Counted from the first letter of the stretch, positions 9,108 through 17,735 are shown. The stretch: 42,404 nt of DNA from Actinoplanes palleronii (GCF_016862315.1 NZ_BOMS01000089.1:1-42404); one strand, 5' to 3'. The notes: generated by a model not told the origin, from the sequence alone. Translations and numbers: made by a program.

Positions 9108-10070
9108 TCAGCCGAGCTCCGCGATCAGGCGGCGGAGGCTGTGGAACGCAGGCTTCGGCGAATAGTCGCTGCGCAGTACGCCGAACCGGTGAAAAAGGTC
9201 ATCCTTCGAACTGTCCGCATCGCGCAGTGTGAACAGTTGCCAGTGCGTCACGTTCAGCTCCGCCCGCAGTCGATACACCGTCCGGATGATGGTTTCCAGC
9301 ACCACTGCCTGCTGTTCCTCGGGCCGGCCTGGGCCCGTTGGCCAACCGTTCTCACAGATCCGGATCGGCACAGTGGCCGGAATCCCCGCTGTCACCAGGG
9401 CTTGCTCACGGAAATCGCGCAACAGCCGCTCCACTGTGCCCGGCAGCGCGTCGAGGCTCACCCGAGGGCCGAACACGTCTGGGTAGACGTCGATCCCTGC
9501 ATAGTCCAGCGCCGCCGCGAATGATGGACCACCGGACTTGTGCACCCCGGTCCAGAAGTCGCTCACGGCGGGATCGATGTCGGGCACGACCGCGAACCCG
9601 ATCGCCGCCGAACCGCCGGTCTCACGCTTGGCCGCGGCGCCAGCCAGCACGCCTTCGACCATCGCGTCCAGGGCACCGGGAAACGCGCCGTCGGCTGCAG
9701 CGCCGGCCCAGGTCAGATTCGGTTCACCGGTGACCTGCACCGCCGACAGTCGCCTTCCGTGCCGCTGGACGACCTGGGCCACGAACGCAGCCCATGCCGC
9801 CACATCGCCGCCAGGATCCCGATAGCAGAGCACCAGGTCCCACGGGATCCCGCCCGCAGTGAGGGTTGCGATCTGCGAGTGCACCGCCGCGGTGGAGTCG
9901 GCGCCGGACCAGAGTACGTATATTCGCGGAAGCAAGGCGCGGCCTTCTCCCTGCAACTCGCGGACCATCCGCCCGATTGCCTCAAAGTCATCCGGCGGTC
10001 CCACGGCGATTCCGTCCGGTCCACCAGCGATCCCCAGCGGGAAGACTCCGAAAATGAGCGGCGCCGTCAT
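9108..10070 (-). CDS. Glycoside hydrolase-like TIM-barrel protein
   Basis: A 320-residue cytoplasmic protein (no signal peptide) with the layout of a clan GH-A beta/alpha barrel. The probable acid/base is E116 in VTGEPNL at the end of strand 4, and the probable nucleophile is E240 in IRICENGWPTG at strand 7. The barrel start (LIFGVFPLG), AGIDVYPDVFGP and THWQLFTLRDAD near strand 8 also fit. The C-terminus has GVLRSDYSPKPAF, typical where such barrels close. The substrate cannot be assigned. It runs in the same direction as the broken oxidoreductase gene upstream, 77 bases away. Confidence 0.8.
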   Translation of the reverse strand: MTAPLIFGVFPLGIAGGPDGIAVGPPDDFEAIGRMVRELQGEGRALLPRIYVLWSGADSTAAVHSQIATLTAGGIPWDLVLCYRDPGGDVAAWAAFVAQVVQRHGRRLSAVQVTGEPNLTWAGAAADGAFPGALDAMVEGVLAGAAAKRETGGSAAIGFAVVPDIDPAVSDFWTGVHKSGGPSFAAALDYAGIDVYPDVFGPRVSLDALPGTVERLLRDFREQALVTAGIPATVPIRICENGWPTGPGRPEEQQAVVLETIIRTVYRLRAELNVTHWQLFTLRDADSSKDDLFHRFGVLRSDYSPKPAFHSLRRLIAELG

Positions 10071-10147
10071 AGCACCGAGCCTAAATCAGAATCACATCCA
10101 CGACCGGCCGGCCTTCCGCGCCGACCTCGGCCAGCAGTCCGGCCTGC

Positions 10148-11271
10148 TCAATCCCGGTCGTTGATCGGTCTCCGCGGGTTGTTGAATCGCGAGGCGAACT
10201 TCGCGGTGAACAGGTCGGCGCCCTTGCGTTCGTAGACCATCTGCGCCGTGGCCGGGGCGGCGCCGTCCGGGGTGGGGAGCTGGCCGGCTCCCCCGTACGT
10301 GCCCAGCGGGAGCAGGATCCTCCGCTCGGCCGTCGGCGACCAGACGGTGCCCGGCTGGTCGCCGGCGAGCTGGGCGGTGATGTTCTGCACCACGACCTCG
10401 GCATGGGTCATCGCGTAGGACGCCATTTTGGGATCGGGCAGAGCGGCGATGTCGCCGATCGCGTAGACGTGGTCGTAGCCCTGGACGTTCAGGCGCTCGG
10501 TGACCGGAACGGTCGCCTGCTCGGTCAGTGGCGTGAGCGTCCCGTCCGCCAGGTAGTCGGTGGTGGTCCGGACGCCGAAAGCGCGGAACCAGATGTCCGC
10601 CACGATCTCGTCGCCGTGGTCGGTGGTGACCGCGACGTGGCCGGCCCGGCCGGCGTCGATCGTCGGTGGTGCGGTCAACCCGGTGCCCAGGTGCAGCTCG
10701 ACACCGAGCTTGTCCAGCTGGCGGCGCAGGTCGTCCTGCACCTCGGGCAGGAAGCCGGGTAGCAGCTGATCGGTCCGGTCGACGACGACCACCTGCTTGT
10801 CCGGCCAGACCTCCTTGATCTCCCCGGCGAGTTCCAGGCCGACCGGGCCGGCGCCGAGGATGAGGACGCGGTGGGTGCCGGCCAGCTCCTGGTGAGTCTC
10901 GCGGAGATCGTCCAGCTGCTCGGCGATGCTCGTTGAGCCAGGGTGCGGCTTGGCCGGATAGAGGTGTAGCCGGAACCGGTGGCCAGCACGAGGTAGTCGG
11001 CCTCGACCCGCTCACCCGAGGCGAGTGTCACGCCGCGCGGATCCACCGAGACAGCCCGGTCGCGGATCACCCGCCCTCGTTCGAGCAGGGTCGCGAACGA
11101 GAAGAAGGCGTTGGGCGCCCAATCCGGCTGGGTCAGCGCCCGCAGCGACGCTGCCGCGTTGACGAATGCCTCCCGGGGGTCGATGAGGGTGACGTCCGCG
11201 TCAGCGTCCAGCGCCTTGGCGACCAATGATCCTGCGTAGCCTCCGCCGACGACCACTACCGTGCGATTCAT
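10148..11271 (-). pseudogene. FSP1/AIFM2-like oxidoreductase, frameshifted
   Basis: Encodes an FAD/NAD(P)-dependent oxidoreductase of the two-Rossmann pyridine nucleotide-disulfide type, similar to NADH:quinone oxidoreductases of the AIFM2/FSP1 group. The FAD site VVVVGGGYAGSLVAKAL is at the start. After LATGSGYTS the reading moves to another frame at about 10957-10963, continuing YPAKPHPGSTSIAEQLDDL, then the NAD(P) site LILGAGPVGLELAGEI and the late FAD motif YAIGDIAALPD. One missing base explains the break. All other motifs are intact, so decay is recent or the base call is wrong. The start has AAGGAG at 6 nt. It is divergent from a MarR gene, with shared operators between them. Confidence 0.82.
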
Positions 11272-11297
11272 AGCTGCTCCTTGCTGCAGCGCAGTGA

Positions 11298-11340
11298 AGT
11301 TGACGCGACAACTCTAGCTCGCAAAGTTGTCGCGTCAACT
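11298..11340. promoter_or_regulatory. Paired MarR-type operators
   Basis: A perfect 16-bp inverted repeat: AGTTGACGCGACAACT at 11298-11313 and its complement at 11325-11340. Each arm is itself nearly palindromic (TTGACGCGACAA / TTGTCGCGTCAA), so the element reads as two MarR-dimer sites with centres 27 bp apart. It lies between divergent oxidoreductase and MarR genes. The right site covers the -35 boxes of both proposed promoters, and the left site covers the expected oxidoreductase transcription start. This predicts repression of both genes by the MarR product. Confidence 0.85.
11311..11338 (-). promoter_or_regulatory. Promoter of the oxidoreductase gene
   Basis: On the minus strand, TTGACG (11338-11333) and TAGAGT (11316-11311) are 16 bp apart. 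This fits a vegetative sigma promoter, with start of transcription near 11304 inside the left operator. Confidence 0.6.
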
Positions 11341-11355
11341 CCCCACCGATAAGAT
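11327..11355 (+). promoter_or_regulatory. Promoter of the marR gene, probably leaderless
   Basis: TTGTCG (11327-11332) and TAAGAT (11350-11355) are 17 bp apart. Transcription would begin near 11362, at or one base before the ATG at 11363. No ribosome site is seen, so a leaderless mRNA is likely. Confidence 0.55.
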
Positions 11356-11362
11356 TTTCGCC

Positions 11363-11845
11363 ATGACGAAGCCCTTGGAGCCGGCGGAGTGGGAGCTCTG
11401 GCACATCTGGATGCAGGCGCAACGCCTGCTGGCCCGCGAGCTGGACCGGCACCTGCAGCAGGACTACGGCATCTCCAAGGCCGAGTTCAGCGTGCTCGTG
11501 TCGCTGCACCAGGCGGCCGGCGGCCAGTTACGCGTCGGCGAGCTCGCCGAGTCGCTCGCCTGGGACAAAGGTCGTGTCGCCCACCAGCTCACGCGGATGG
11601 AGGGCCGCGCACTCGTGAAGCGGATCGACAACGGGACCACCGGCCGCCGGATCGGGGTCGGACTGACACCCCAGGGCCGCAGCGCCGTGCAGAAAGCCAT
11701 CCAGGGCCACGAGGGCAACGTCCGCCGATACTTCTTCGACCAGCTCACGCCCGAGCAGGCCGCAGTCATCCAGGTGTGGAGCCGGCAGGTGGTCGACCGG
11801 ATCGAAGCGTCCGGCGACGAAGCCGCCGCCGAGGATGCCGGCTGA
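11363..11845 (+). CDS. MarR family repressor
   Basis: A 160-residue winged-helix regulator of the MarR family. It has the N-terminal dimer helices (WMQAQRLLARELDRHLQQDY), recognition region (LRVGELAESLAWDKGRVAHQ), wing (RIDNGTTGRRIGVGLTPQGR) and C-terminal dimer helix (QLTPEQAAVIQVWSRQVVDR). The ATG before TKPLEPAEWE is chosen; the frame could begin 12 codons earlier at a TTG, but that lies in the operator. It is divergent from an FSP1-like oxidoreductase gene, and the two operators between them suggest it represses both genes until an inducer binds, perhaps a quinone or phenolic compound. The inducer is inferred from family habits only. Confidence 0.93.
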   Translation: MTKPLEPAEWELWHIWMQAQRLLARELDRHLQQDYGISKAEFSVLVSLHQAAGGQLRVGELAESLAWDKGRVAHQLTRMEGRALVKRIDNGTTGRRIGVGLTPQGRSAVQKAIQGHEGNVRRYFFDQLTPEQAAVIQVWSRQVVDRIEASGDEAAAEDAG

Positions 11846-11850
11846 CGTCA

Positions 11851-11871
11851 GCCGGGTCAGCACGACCCGGC
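11851..11871. terminator. Hairpin terminator between convergent genes
   Basis: Perfect 8-bp inverted repeat GCCGGGTC / GACCCGGC with a 5-base loop, in the 44-base gap between the ends of the marR gene (plus) and the ankyrin gene (minus). It can serve both directions. Confidence 0.7.
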
Positions 11872-11889
11872 CGGTCCGACCGAAGGTGA

Positions 11890-13656
11890 TCACGGATGGC
11901 GGCTGAGCCATGCGGCGTGCGCGCGGGCCGACTCCGCCATCTGGCGGCGCCAGTGGAGCCGAGCGGTGATGGCCGCGCTGTCCTGCAGGTCGGCGATCGC
12001 GGCGAAGACATCCGGGCGAGCCGTCTCCAGCCAGGCCGTGATCGGCTCGCCGGTGCTCCCCACCGTCGCGTCCTGCCGGGCGCCGGCCGCGATCAGGGCG
12101 CGGATCACCGCGAGGTCGCCCATCCCGTACGCCGCGGCGACCAGCGGGGTCACCCCGGCCACGTCGGCGCCGTCGGCGTCGAGGCCCTCGGCGAGCAGCC
12201 GGGCCAGCAGGGTGAGGTCACGCAGGTGCGCCATGAAGTGCAGCAGGGTACGGCCCCGATGGTCGCGGGTGTGCGCGGAGACACCGGCGTCGAGCAGCGA
12301 CACCACGCCCTCGGTGTCGCCGTGCAACGCCAGCCGCATCAGGTCGCGGCGCTGCTCGGTCAGCCGGCGCGGCAGCCGGGCCTGTCGGGCCGGGCGGACG
12401 GGCGGGGCCTGGGGGACGGCGGGCGTCACGGATACGGTCGCCGCCCACGGATCCGGGAAGTCGGTGTCGTTGCGCGGGGAACGGGGCAGTCCGGCGGGGC
12501 CGTTCTCCATGGCGGTCTTGGCGGCGAAGCAGCCGCTGCGACTGCCGCCGAACGTGACCAGCATGGTTTCGCGCTGTTGCTCCTGTTCACTGTGCGGAAT
12601 GTGTACGCGCCCGCCCACCCAGCGCACCTCGTGCCAGGCGCCGCCGCAGCGCACCCGCACCGGGTCCGCCGACGGGCGGCCGGGTCGCGGTGGCCCGGCC
12701 GGCGACGCGGTGGCGGACGGGAACAGCGCCGCGTGGATCAATGGGTGCAGGTGGTCCGGGTCGATGAGTCCGAGGTGGATCAGCAGGGCGTCGAGCGGCA
12801 GGCCGAGGCGTTCCAGCGGGACGTAGGCGTCGCGCGGTGTGTAGGTGTAGAAGTCCATGGCGAGCCGTCCACCCCCGGCCGGGGTGAACGACAGGTAGGA
12901 CTGGTCGCGCCACCCAGCGACGACCTGGCCCGGGGTGGTGGTGGCGGCGTCGCGGACCGCGCGGACGATCTCCGGCAGCCGATACCAGAAGCCGAGGGCC
13001 ATGTGCCGGTTGATCTGTACCTGCCGCTGCGGGACGTCGACTCCCAGCTCCGCCCACGCCCGCACGAACCGTTCGGTGTCGTGCAGGTCCCCGACCAGAT
13101 GGTCGTGCGGACCGGGCCCCAGGCCGTACCAGCTCAGCAGCTCGCCGGCGTGGCGGGCGTCCCACACGTGACGGGGCAGGTCCCGGTCGACGGCCATGTG
13201 CCACGTGCAGGGCTCGTGGCCGGAGTCGTCGCGATGGGTCTGCGACGGACGGGAGGTCAGCGGCTCGGCCGCGAGGAACAGGCGCAACTGCTGACGGCCG
13301 TAGCCGGTACGAGGGCTGCCGACGACGAGGATCAGGTCGTCACGGTAGCGAGCCAGGACCGACAGGCGACGTGGCGACAGCGCGGTGTGGCCGGTACTCG
13401 GTCGCCGGGGCAGGTGCCAGCGCAGCAGATCGGGGGCGAAGTGCTGCAGATCCTGCTCGACGCGGGCGGCTGCTGTCGTACCAAAACGGCTTTTGATTCT
13501 GGAAAGGTCCAGATCAACCGCGACGTCGGCGGCGGAGCAGGCACCCCGCCAGTCACCGGCGAGGCGGCGTTCGGTCGCCCGGTGGATCATCGGGGCGGGC
13601 ACCGCGTAGCGACGGACGGTGCGCCAGCCCCGCGTGTCGGCGTCAGTGAGGATCAC
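11890..13656 (-). CDS. Ankyrin-repeat protein
   Basis: A 588-residue protein, probably cytoplasmic. The first 380 or so residues form an unassigned region with WYRLPEIVRAVRDAATTTPG and GGRLAMDFYTYTPRDAYVPL. After a Pro/Arg-rich link (about 400-445) the end holds ankyrin repeats at about residues 450-560: DLMRLALHGDTEGVVSLLDA, then DHRGRTLLHF and GVTPLVAAAYGMGDLAVIRA. Ankyrin repeats bind partner proteins. The start is a GTG. The gene converges on marR and diverges from the GH15 gene. The partner and the role of the large N-terminal part are unknown. Confidence 0.85.
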   Translation of the reverse strand: MILTDADTRGWRTVRRYAVPAPMIHRATERRLAGDWRGACSAADVAVDLDLSRIKSRFGTTAAARVEQDLQHFAPDLLRWHLPRRPSTGHTALSPRRLSVLARYRDDLILVVGSPRTGYGRQQLRLFLAAEPLTSRPSQTHRDDSGHEPCTWHMAVDRDLPRHVWDARHAGELLSWYGLGPGPHDHLVGDLHDTERFVRAWAELGVDVPQRQVQINRHMALGFWYRLPEIVRAVRDAATTTPGQVVAGWRDQSYLSFTPAGGGRLAMDFYTYTPRDAYVPLERLGLPLDALLIHLGLIDPDHLHPLIHAALFPSATASPAGPPRPGRPSADPVRVRCGGAWHEVRWVGGRVHIPHSEQEQQRETMLVTFGGSRSGCFAAKTAMENGPAGLPRSPRNDTDFPDPWAATVSVTPAVPQAPPVRPARQARLPRRLTEQRRDLMRLALHGDTEGVVSLLDAGVSAHTRDHRGRTLLHFMAHLRDLTLLARLLAEGLDADGADVAGVTPLVAAAYGMGDLAVIRALIAAGARQDATVGSTGEPITAWLETARPDVFAAIADLQDSAAITARLHWRRQMAESARAHAAWLSRHP

Positions 13657-13747
13657 CGTGACAAACTAACGCTGCGCAGGACGGGACGACGCCAGTCATC
13701 CGCTGGGCATGAGGCGGGCCGGTCGGCGGAGGCCGACGCTGGGCCGC

Positions 13748-15607
13748 ATGACCGGCTACCCGCTCATCGCCGACCACGGCCTCATCGGAGATCTTCAGAC
13801 GGCGGCGCTGGTCGCCACGGACGGAACCGTCGACTGGTTCTGCGCTCCCCGGTTCGACTCGCCGAGCGTCTTCGGCGCCCTGCTCGATCACGAGCGCGGC
13901 GGGCACTGCCGGGTGCGCCCCACCGTGGACGTGTTCACCACGAAACAGCTCTACTTCCCGGACACCGCGATCCTGGTCACCCGCTTCATGACCGAGGCCG
14001 GTGTCGGCGAGGTCATCGACTTCATGCCGGCTGCCGGCGGCGAGGTCGCCTCGGACACCCACCGGCTGGTCCGGATCATGCGCTGTGTCCGGGGCCGGAT
14101 GACGTTCGCGATCGAGATCGCCCCGCGGTTCGACTACGGACGGGAGCCGCACGAGACCCACGTGGCCGACGACGGCGTCGTCTTCCGGGGCAGCCGCACC
14201 TCGATGACGGTGAACCTGGTCCGGGAACCCGACGACGACCGCCGGGCCCGCACCCTGCTGGACGCCGACGGCGACCTGCACGCCGAGCTGTCGCTGGAGT
14301 CGGGGCAGATGCGCGGCATGGTGCTGGAGACCGGTGTCGCCGGGCCACTGCACCCGGTCCGGGTGGCGGAGGCCCAGCGGCTGTTCGACGACACGGTCGC
14401 CTTCTGGCGGGCCTGGCTGCGCAAGTCCACCTACTCCGGGCGCTGGCGCGAGATGGTCAACCGGTCGGCGATCACCCTCAAACTCATGACGTACGCGCCG
14501 AGCGGCGCCCTGATCGCGGCACCGACCGCCGGGCTGCCCGAGCAGATCGGCGGCGAACGCAACTGGGACTACCGCTACACCTGGGTGCGCGACGCATCGT
14601 TCTCGGTGTATTCGCTGCTCGGCCTGGGGTTCACCGAGGAAGCGGCGGCGCTGGAGCGCTGGCTCGGGGACCGGGTCGACGAGGGCCGGGACGCCAAGAA
14701 CGGCAGCGGTCCACTCCAGATCATGTACCGCGTCGACGGCTCCGGCGATCTGACCGAGGAGGTGCTCGACCACTGGACGGGCTACCGCGGATCGTCGCCG
14801 GTCCGCATCGGCAACGCCGCCTCCGACCAGCTGCAACTCGACATCTACGGTGAGGCGCTGGACAGCGTCTACGCCGCCGACCAGAACGGGGTCGAGGTCG
14901 GCCACCAGGGCTGGAAGCGCATCGGTGAACTGCTCGACTGGGTGAGCGAGAACTGGGACCAGCCCGAGGAGGGCATCTGGGAGACCCGCGGCGGACGGCA
15001 GAACTTCACCTACGGCCGGCTGATGTGCTGGGTCGCCCTGGACCGCGGCATCCGCCTGGCGACCAGGCACGGGCGCCCGGCCTCGCTGCAACGCTGGCAG
15101 CAGGAACGCGACGCGATCTACCAGCAGATCATGGACCGTGGGTGGAGTCCGACCCGGCGGGCGTTCCGGCAGCACTACGACACCGACGTGCTCGACTCGT
15201 CGCTGCTGCGGATGTCCACGACCGGTTTCATCACCCCGACCGATCCGATGTGGCTCTCCACGCTGCAGGCGATGGACGCCGAACTGGTCACCGACAGCCT
15301 GATGTACCGCTACGACCCGTCGGCGTCACCGGACGGTCTGCGCGGCTGCGAGGGGACGTTCTCGCTGTGCACGTTCGCCTACGTCACCTCGCTGGCCCGG
15401 GCCGGCCAGCTCGACAAGGCGCGGGTGACGTTCGAGAAGATGCTGACGTACGCCAACCACGTCGGTCTCTACTCCGAGGAGATCGCGCTGACCGGCGAGC
15501 AGATCGGCAACTTCCCGCAGGCGTTCACCCATCTCTCCCTGATCGACGCCGCGATCACCCTCGACCGTCTGCTCGACCGTTCCCCGGCCGCTGATGAGAT
15601 CGGCTGA
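13748..15607 (+). CDS. Glycoside hydrolase family 15 protein
   Basis: A 619-residue GH15 enzyme of the glucoamylase/trehalase-like bacterial type. The N-terminal beta-sandwich begins YPLIADHGLIGDLQTAALVA and contains GTVDWFCAPRFDSPSVFGAL. The (alpha/alpha)6 barrel has the signature GERNWDYRYTWVRDASFSVY. The late catalytic region CEGTFSLCTFAYVTSLARAG and NFPQAFTHLSLIDAAI are also conserved. There is no signal peptide, so it acts inside the cell. Mycobacterial relatives are trehalases, and trehalose or another alpha-glucoside is the likely substrate. The ATG before TGYPLIADHG is the family start; the frame extends 13 codons farther. The frame is intact with full family length. Confidence 0.93.
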   Translation: MTGYPLIADHGLIGDLQTAALVATDGTVDWFCAPRFDSPSVFGALLDHERGGHCRVRPTVDVFTTKQLYFPDTAILVTRFMTEAGVGEVIDFMPAAGGEVASDTHRLVRIMRCVRGRMTFAIEIAPRFDYGREPHETHVADDGVVFRGSRTSMTVNLVREPDDDRRARTLLDADGDLHAELSLESGQMRGMVLETGVAGPLHPVRVAEAQRLFDDTVAFWRAWLRKSTYSGRWREMVNRSAITLKLMTYAPSGALIAAPTAGLPEQIGGERNWDYRYTWVRDASFSVYSLLGLGFTEEAAALERWLGDRVDEGRDAKNGSGPLQIMYRVDGSGDLTEEVLDHWTGYRGSSPVRIGNAASDQLQLDIYGEALDSVYAADQNGVEVGHQGWKRIGELLDWVSENWDQPEEGIWETRGGRQNFTYGRLMCWVALDRGIRLATRHGRPASLQRWQQERDAIYQQIMDRGWSPTRRAFRQHYDTDVLDSSLLRMSTTGFITPTDPMWLSTLQAMDAELVTDSLMYRYDPSASPDGLRGCEGTFSLCTFAYVTSLARAGQLDKARVTFEKMLTYANHVGLYSEEIALTGEQIGNFPQAFTHLSLIDAAITLDRLLDRSPAADEIG

Positions 15608-15610
15608 GCT

Positions 15611-15853
15611 GCGCCCACCCTGGCCGTGCTCGGCTCCCGCGATCCGCCGCTGCGGCGGGTGCGGGAGGTGGGCCGGCTCGCGCCGCCGCAGGTGACGATC
15701 GCGGCCATCGACGGCGCGGCCCACGCGATGAACTTCAGCCGTCCCGGCGAGCTCGCCCACCTCATCGGCTGCTGGCTCGACGGGCGCGACATCACCGACG
15801 ACCCGGATCAGCCCGGCCTCACCCAGGTCCTGCGCCTGGACATCGGCGACTGA
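15611..15853 (+). pseudogene. Alpha/beta-hydrolase C-terminal remnant
   Basis: A frame beginning right after the GH15 stop encodes only the last 80 or so residues of an alpha/beta-hydrolase: LAVLGSRDPPLRRVREVGRL (the strand carrying the acidic residue, in SRDP) and then IDGAAHAMNFSRPGELAHLI with the catalytic-type His. The nucleophile half is absent and the GH15 gene occupies its place. No ribosome site precedes the possible GTG at 15626. It is probably the leftover of a gene deleted or replaced up to this point. Confidence 0.65.
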
Positions 15854-15945
15854 CCCGGCTCGTATCTCACCCCTGGCGGGCGGTGCCCGGACGGCCGCGC
15901 CGGTCCAGAGTGGCAGCGAGTACACCTCGATCGCAGGGAGTACCG

Positions 15946-16599
15946 ATGGACAACACCTACCCGTACCAACCGGCCCGCGTCGCTACCGAAGGCAACACCC
16001 TGTTCGCCCGCACGATGGGCTACGTCTCGGCCACCACCGGCCTGTTCGCCCTCGGCGCCTACCTCGGTCGCAACCTGCCCGGGGGCGTGGCCTTCCTGGC
16101 CTACCTCGCGGCGTTCGCCGCCCTGATCGCCATGCAGTTCACCGTGCGCCGGTCACCGCAGGCCACGGTCGCCCTGCTCGCCGCGTTCGGGCTGCTGATG
16201 GGCGTCGCGGTCGCGCCGACGCTGGTCTACTACGCCAGCACCGACCCGCAGGCGCTCTGGCAGGCCGGCGCCGCCACCGCGCTGTTCGTCGCCGGATTCG
16301 GCGCGGCCGGATTCGCCACCCGCCGCGACCTGACCGCGCTCGCCCGGATCTGCTTCTGGGCCCTGGTGGCACTGATCGTCTTCGGCATCGTGCTGATCTT
16401 CGTGAACATCCCGAACGGCGCTCTGATCTACTCCGTGCTCGGCCTGGTGATCTTCGCGGGTTTCATCATGTTCGACTTCCAGCGACTTCGACGTTCGTCG
16501 GACATCGCCTCCGCACCGCTGCTGGCGGCATCGATCTTCCTCGACATCCTCAACGTCTTCCTGTTCTTCCTGCGGATCTTCCGCGGCGGCAACCGCTGA
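15946..16599 (+). CDS. Bax inhibitor-1/YccA family membrane protein
   Basis: A 217-residue membrane protein with seven hydrophobic segments, the layout of the BI-1/YccA (TMBIM) family. Its members act as proton-sensitive calcium leak channels or modulate membrane proteases. The ends are typical: NTLFARTMGYVSATTGLFAL at the start, and VLGLVIFAGFIMFDFQRLRR followed by SIFLDILNVFLFFLRIF at the end. The ATG follows GCAGGGAG at 6 nt; an in-frame start 21 codons earlier has no such site. It stands as a single gene, with a candidate hairpin overlapping its stop codon. Confidence 0.92.
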   Translation: MDNTYPYQPARVATEGNTLFARTMGYVSATTGLFALGAYLGRNLPGGVAFLAYLAAFAALIAMQFTVRRSPQATVALLAAFGLLMGVAVAPTLVYYASTDPQALWQAGAATALFVAGFGAAGFATRRDLTALARICFWALVALIVFGIVLIFVNIPNGALIYSVLGLVIFAGFIMFDFQRLRRSSDIASAPLLAASIFLDILNVFLFFLRIFRGGNR

Positions 16600-16630
16600 C
16601 CCCGGCCCGACCGCCGGCGCGCGGCCGGGG
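16600..16630 (+). terminator. Candidate hairpin terminator
   Basis: CCCCGGCC at 16600-16607 pairs perfectly with GGCCGGGG at 16623-16630, around a 15-base loop that can fold on itself (GCCGGC). It begins at the stop of the BI-1 gene. Confidence 0.55.
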
Positions 16631-16711
16631 CTGCCCTCTGGCGCTGCCGCGCGCGGGTCAGTGGATCGTCCATAGCGGAGGGCCACCGGCTCGGCAATCC
16701 GCTGATCGAGC

Positions 16712-16742
16712 CATCACGGAAGAGTGATGCTTCCGCTACCTT
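16712..16742 (+). promoter_or_regulatory. Inverted repeat and -10 before ADP-ribosyltransferase gene
   Basis: CATCAC-ggaaga-GTGATG (16712-16729) is a perfect 6-bp inverted repeat. It lies just ahead of TACCTT (16737-16742), a possible -10 box. No good -35 is seen, so the promoter may depend on an activator or an alternative sigma factor, with the repeat as binding site. This is a tentative reading. Confidence 0.35.
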
Positions 16743-16796
16743 CTGTGCTTTCGGTGGCCGTGGGCGGCCGCTCCCGATGAGACACAGGAGGGTCTC

Positions 16797-17735
16797 ATGC
16801 CTATTACCGTGACGCTGAAGCAGCTCGACGCTCTGTCCGCCACGAAACCGGCGAACAACCCCGCGCCGGAAGACGTCTTCGACGACTATGTCGTGCTGCG
16901 CGAGGTACTGGCCCGGTACCTGACCGCGCAAGACCTGCGGGATCGCCACGAGTTTCTCATCGACCTGACCGAGCTCGGCACCGATTGGATCAATCGGCAT
17001 GCGGCCTTCCACGACACATCGGCGGAGGGAAAGGTCTGGTCCGGCCTGGTGAAGCGGCTGGTGGACGAGGCCAACACGGAAACCTCGGCACTCGGCCGGC
17101 AGCTCGCCGAAGAGATCTACGAACCGGGCGGCGGTTCGTTGCCGGACACCGCACCCGCCATTGCGAAGTACAAGCTCAGTCAGGCCGAGCACAAGGCGAT
17201 CAGAACGTACATCGGGTCGGCGTACGTCTACATCAATCCGGCCACCGCCTATGACCGGGCCTGGTTGCGCAGCCAGCACTCGCCCCTGGATTTCCTGCAG
17301 AGATCAGAGACCCAGATGCTCGAACTGGGCGGCCTGCACGGCGCACTCGCGATCTCGGGTCTGCGCAAACTGCCCTTGTACGACAAGGACGTCTACCGCG
17401 GCATGGCCTTCACTCCCGCCGAGTGGGCGGAGAAGTCGAAAGAGTACGTGGTCGGGCAGCCGTTCACGCTGAAGACGATCACCAGTACCAGCACCGCTCC
17501 GGGCGTGGCGGTGGACTTCATCACCAGAATCGCGCCGGGCAAGAACGCCGCCCGCACGGTCGGCGTCCTTCTCAACCTGCACGACGCCGGTGGACACGAC
17601 ACGCTCGCTCTCAACGCGAACGAGATGGAGGTCATGCTGCTGCCCGGCACGCAGCTGTGGACCGAGTCGGTGTCGGCCCCGGCCGCCAACCAGCCGTGGT
17701 ACGAGATCGTGGCCAGCGGGAACGCTCCGGCCTGA
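16797..17735 (+). CDS. Mono-ADP-ribosyltransferase, R-S-E type
   Basis: A 312-residue protein with a C-terminal (about 126-305) ADP-ribosyltransferase domain of the toxin-like R-S-E class. It starts with KLSQAEHKAIRTYIGSAYVY. R201 lies in VYRGMAF, the STS motif at 230-232 in TLKTITSTSTAP, and the ExE motif as E276 and E278 in ANEMEVMLLPGT. The two glutamates predict transfer of ADP-ribose from NAD+ to arginine. The N-terminal 125 residues are helical, with no known family and no signal peptide. AGGAGG sits 5 nt before the ATG. No immunity gene or ADP-ribosylglycohydrolase is adjacent. It may be an intracellular regulator, a conflict effector or a secretion substrate. The catalytic assignment is strong; the biological role is not known. 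Confidence 0.85.
   Translation: MPITVTLKQLDALSATKPANNPAPEDVFDDYVVLREVLARYLTAQDLRDRHEFLIDLTELGTDWINRHAAFHDTSAEGKVWSGLVKRLVDEANTETSALGRQLAEEIYEPGGGSLPDTAPAIAKYKLSQAEHKAIRTYIGSAYVYINPATAYDRAWLRSQHSPLDFLQRSETQMLELGGLHGALAISGLRKLPLYDKDVYRGMAFTPAEWAEKSKEYVVGQPFTLKTITSTSTAPGVAVDFITRIAPGKNAARTVGVLLNLHDAGGHDTLALNANEMEVMLLPGTQLWTESVSAPAANQPWYEIVASGNAPA

Noticed and set aside
10081..10147. A short minus-strand stretch reading EQAGLLAEVGAEGRP
   Set aside because: Looks protein-like and could be a gene tail, but it is too short and without a recognised family.
11896..14853. A 985-codon plus-strand open frame running into the GH15 gene
   Set aside because: Antisense to the ankyrin gene and out of frame with GH15. 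No domain seen.
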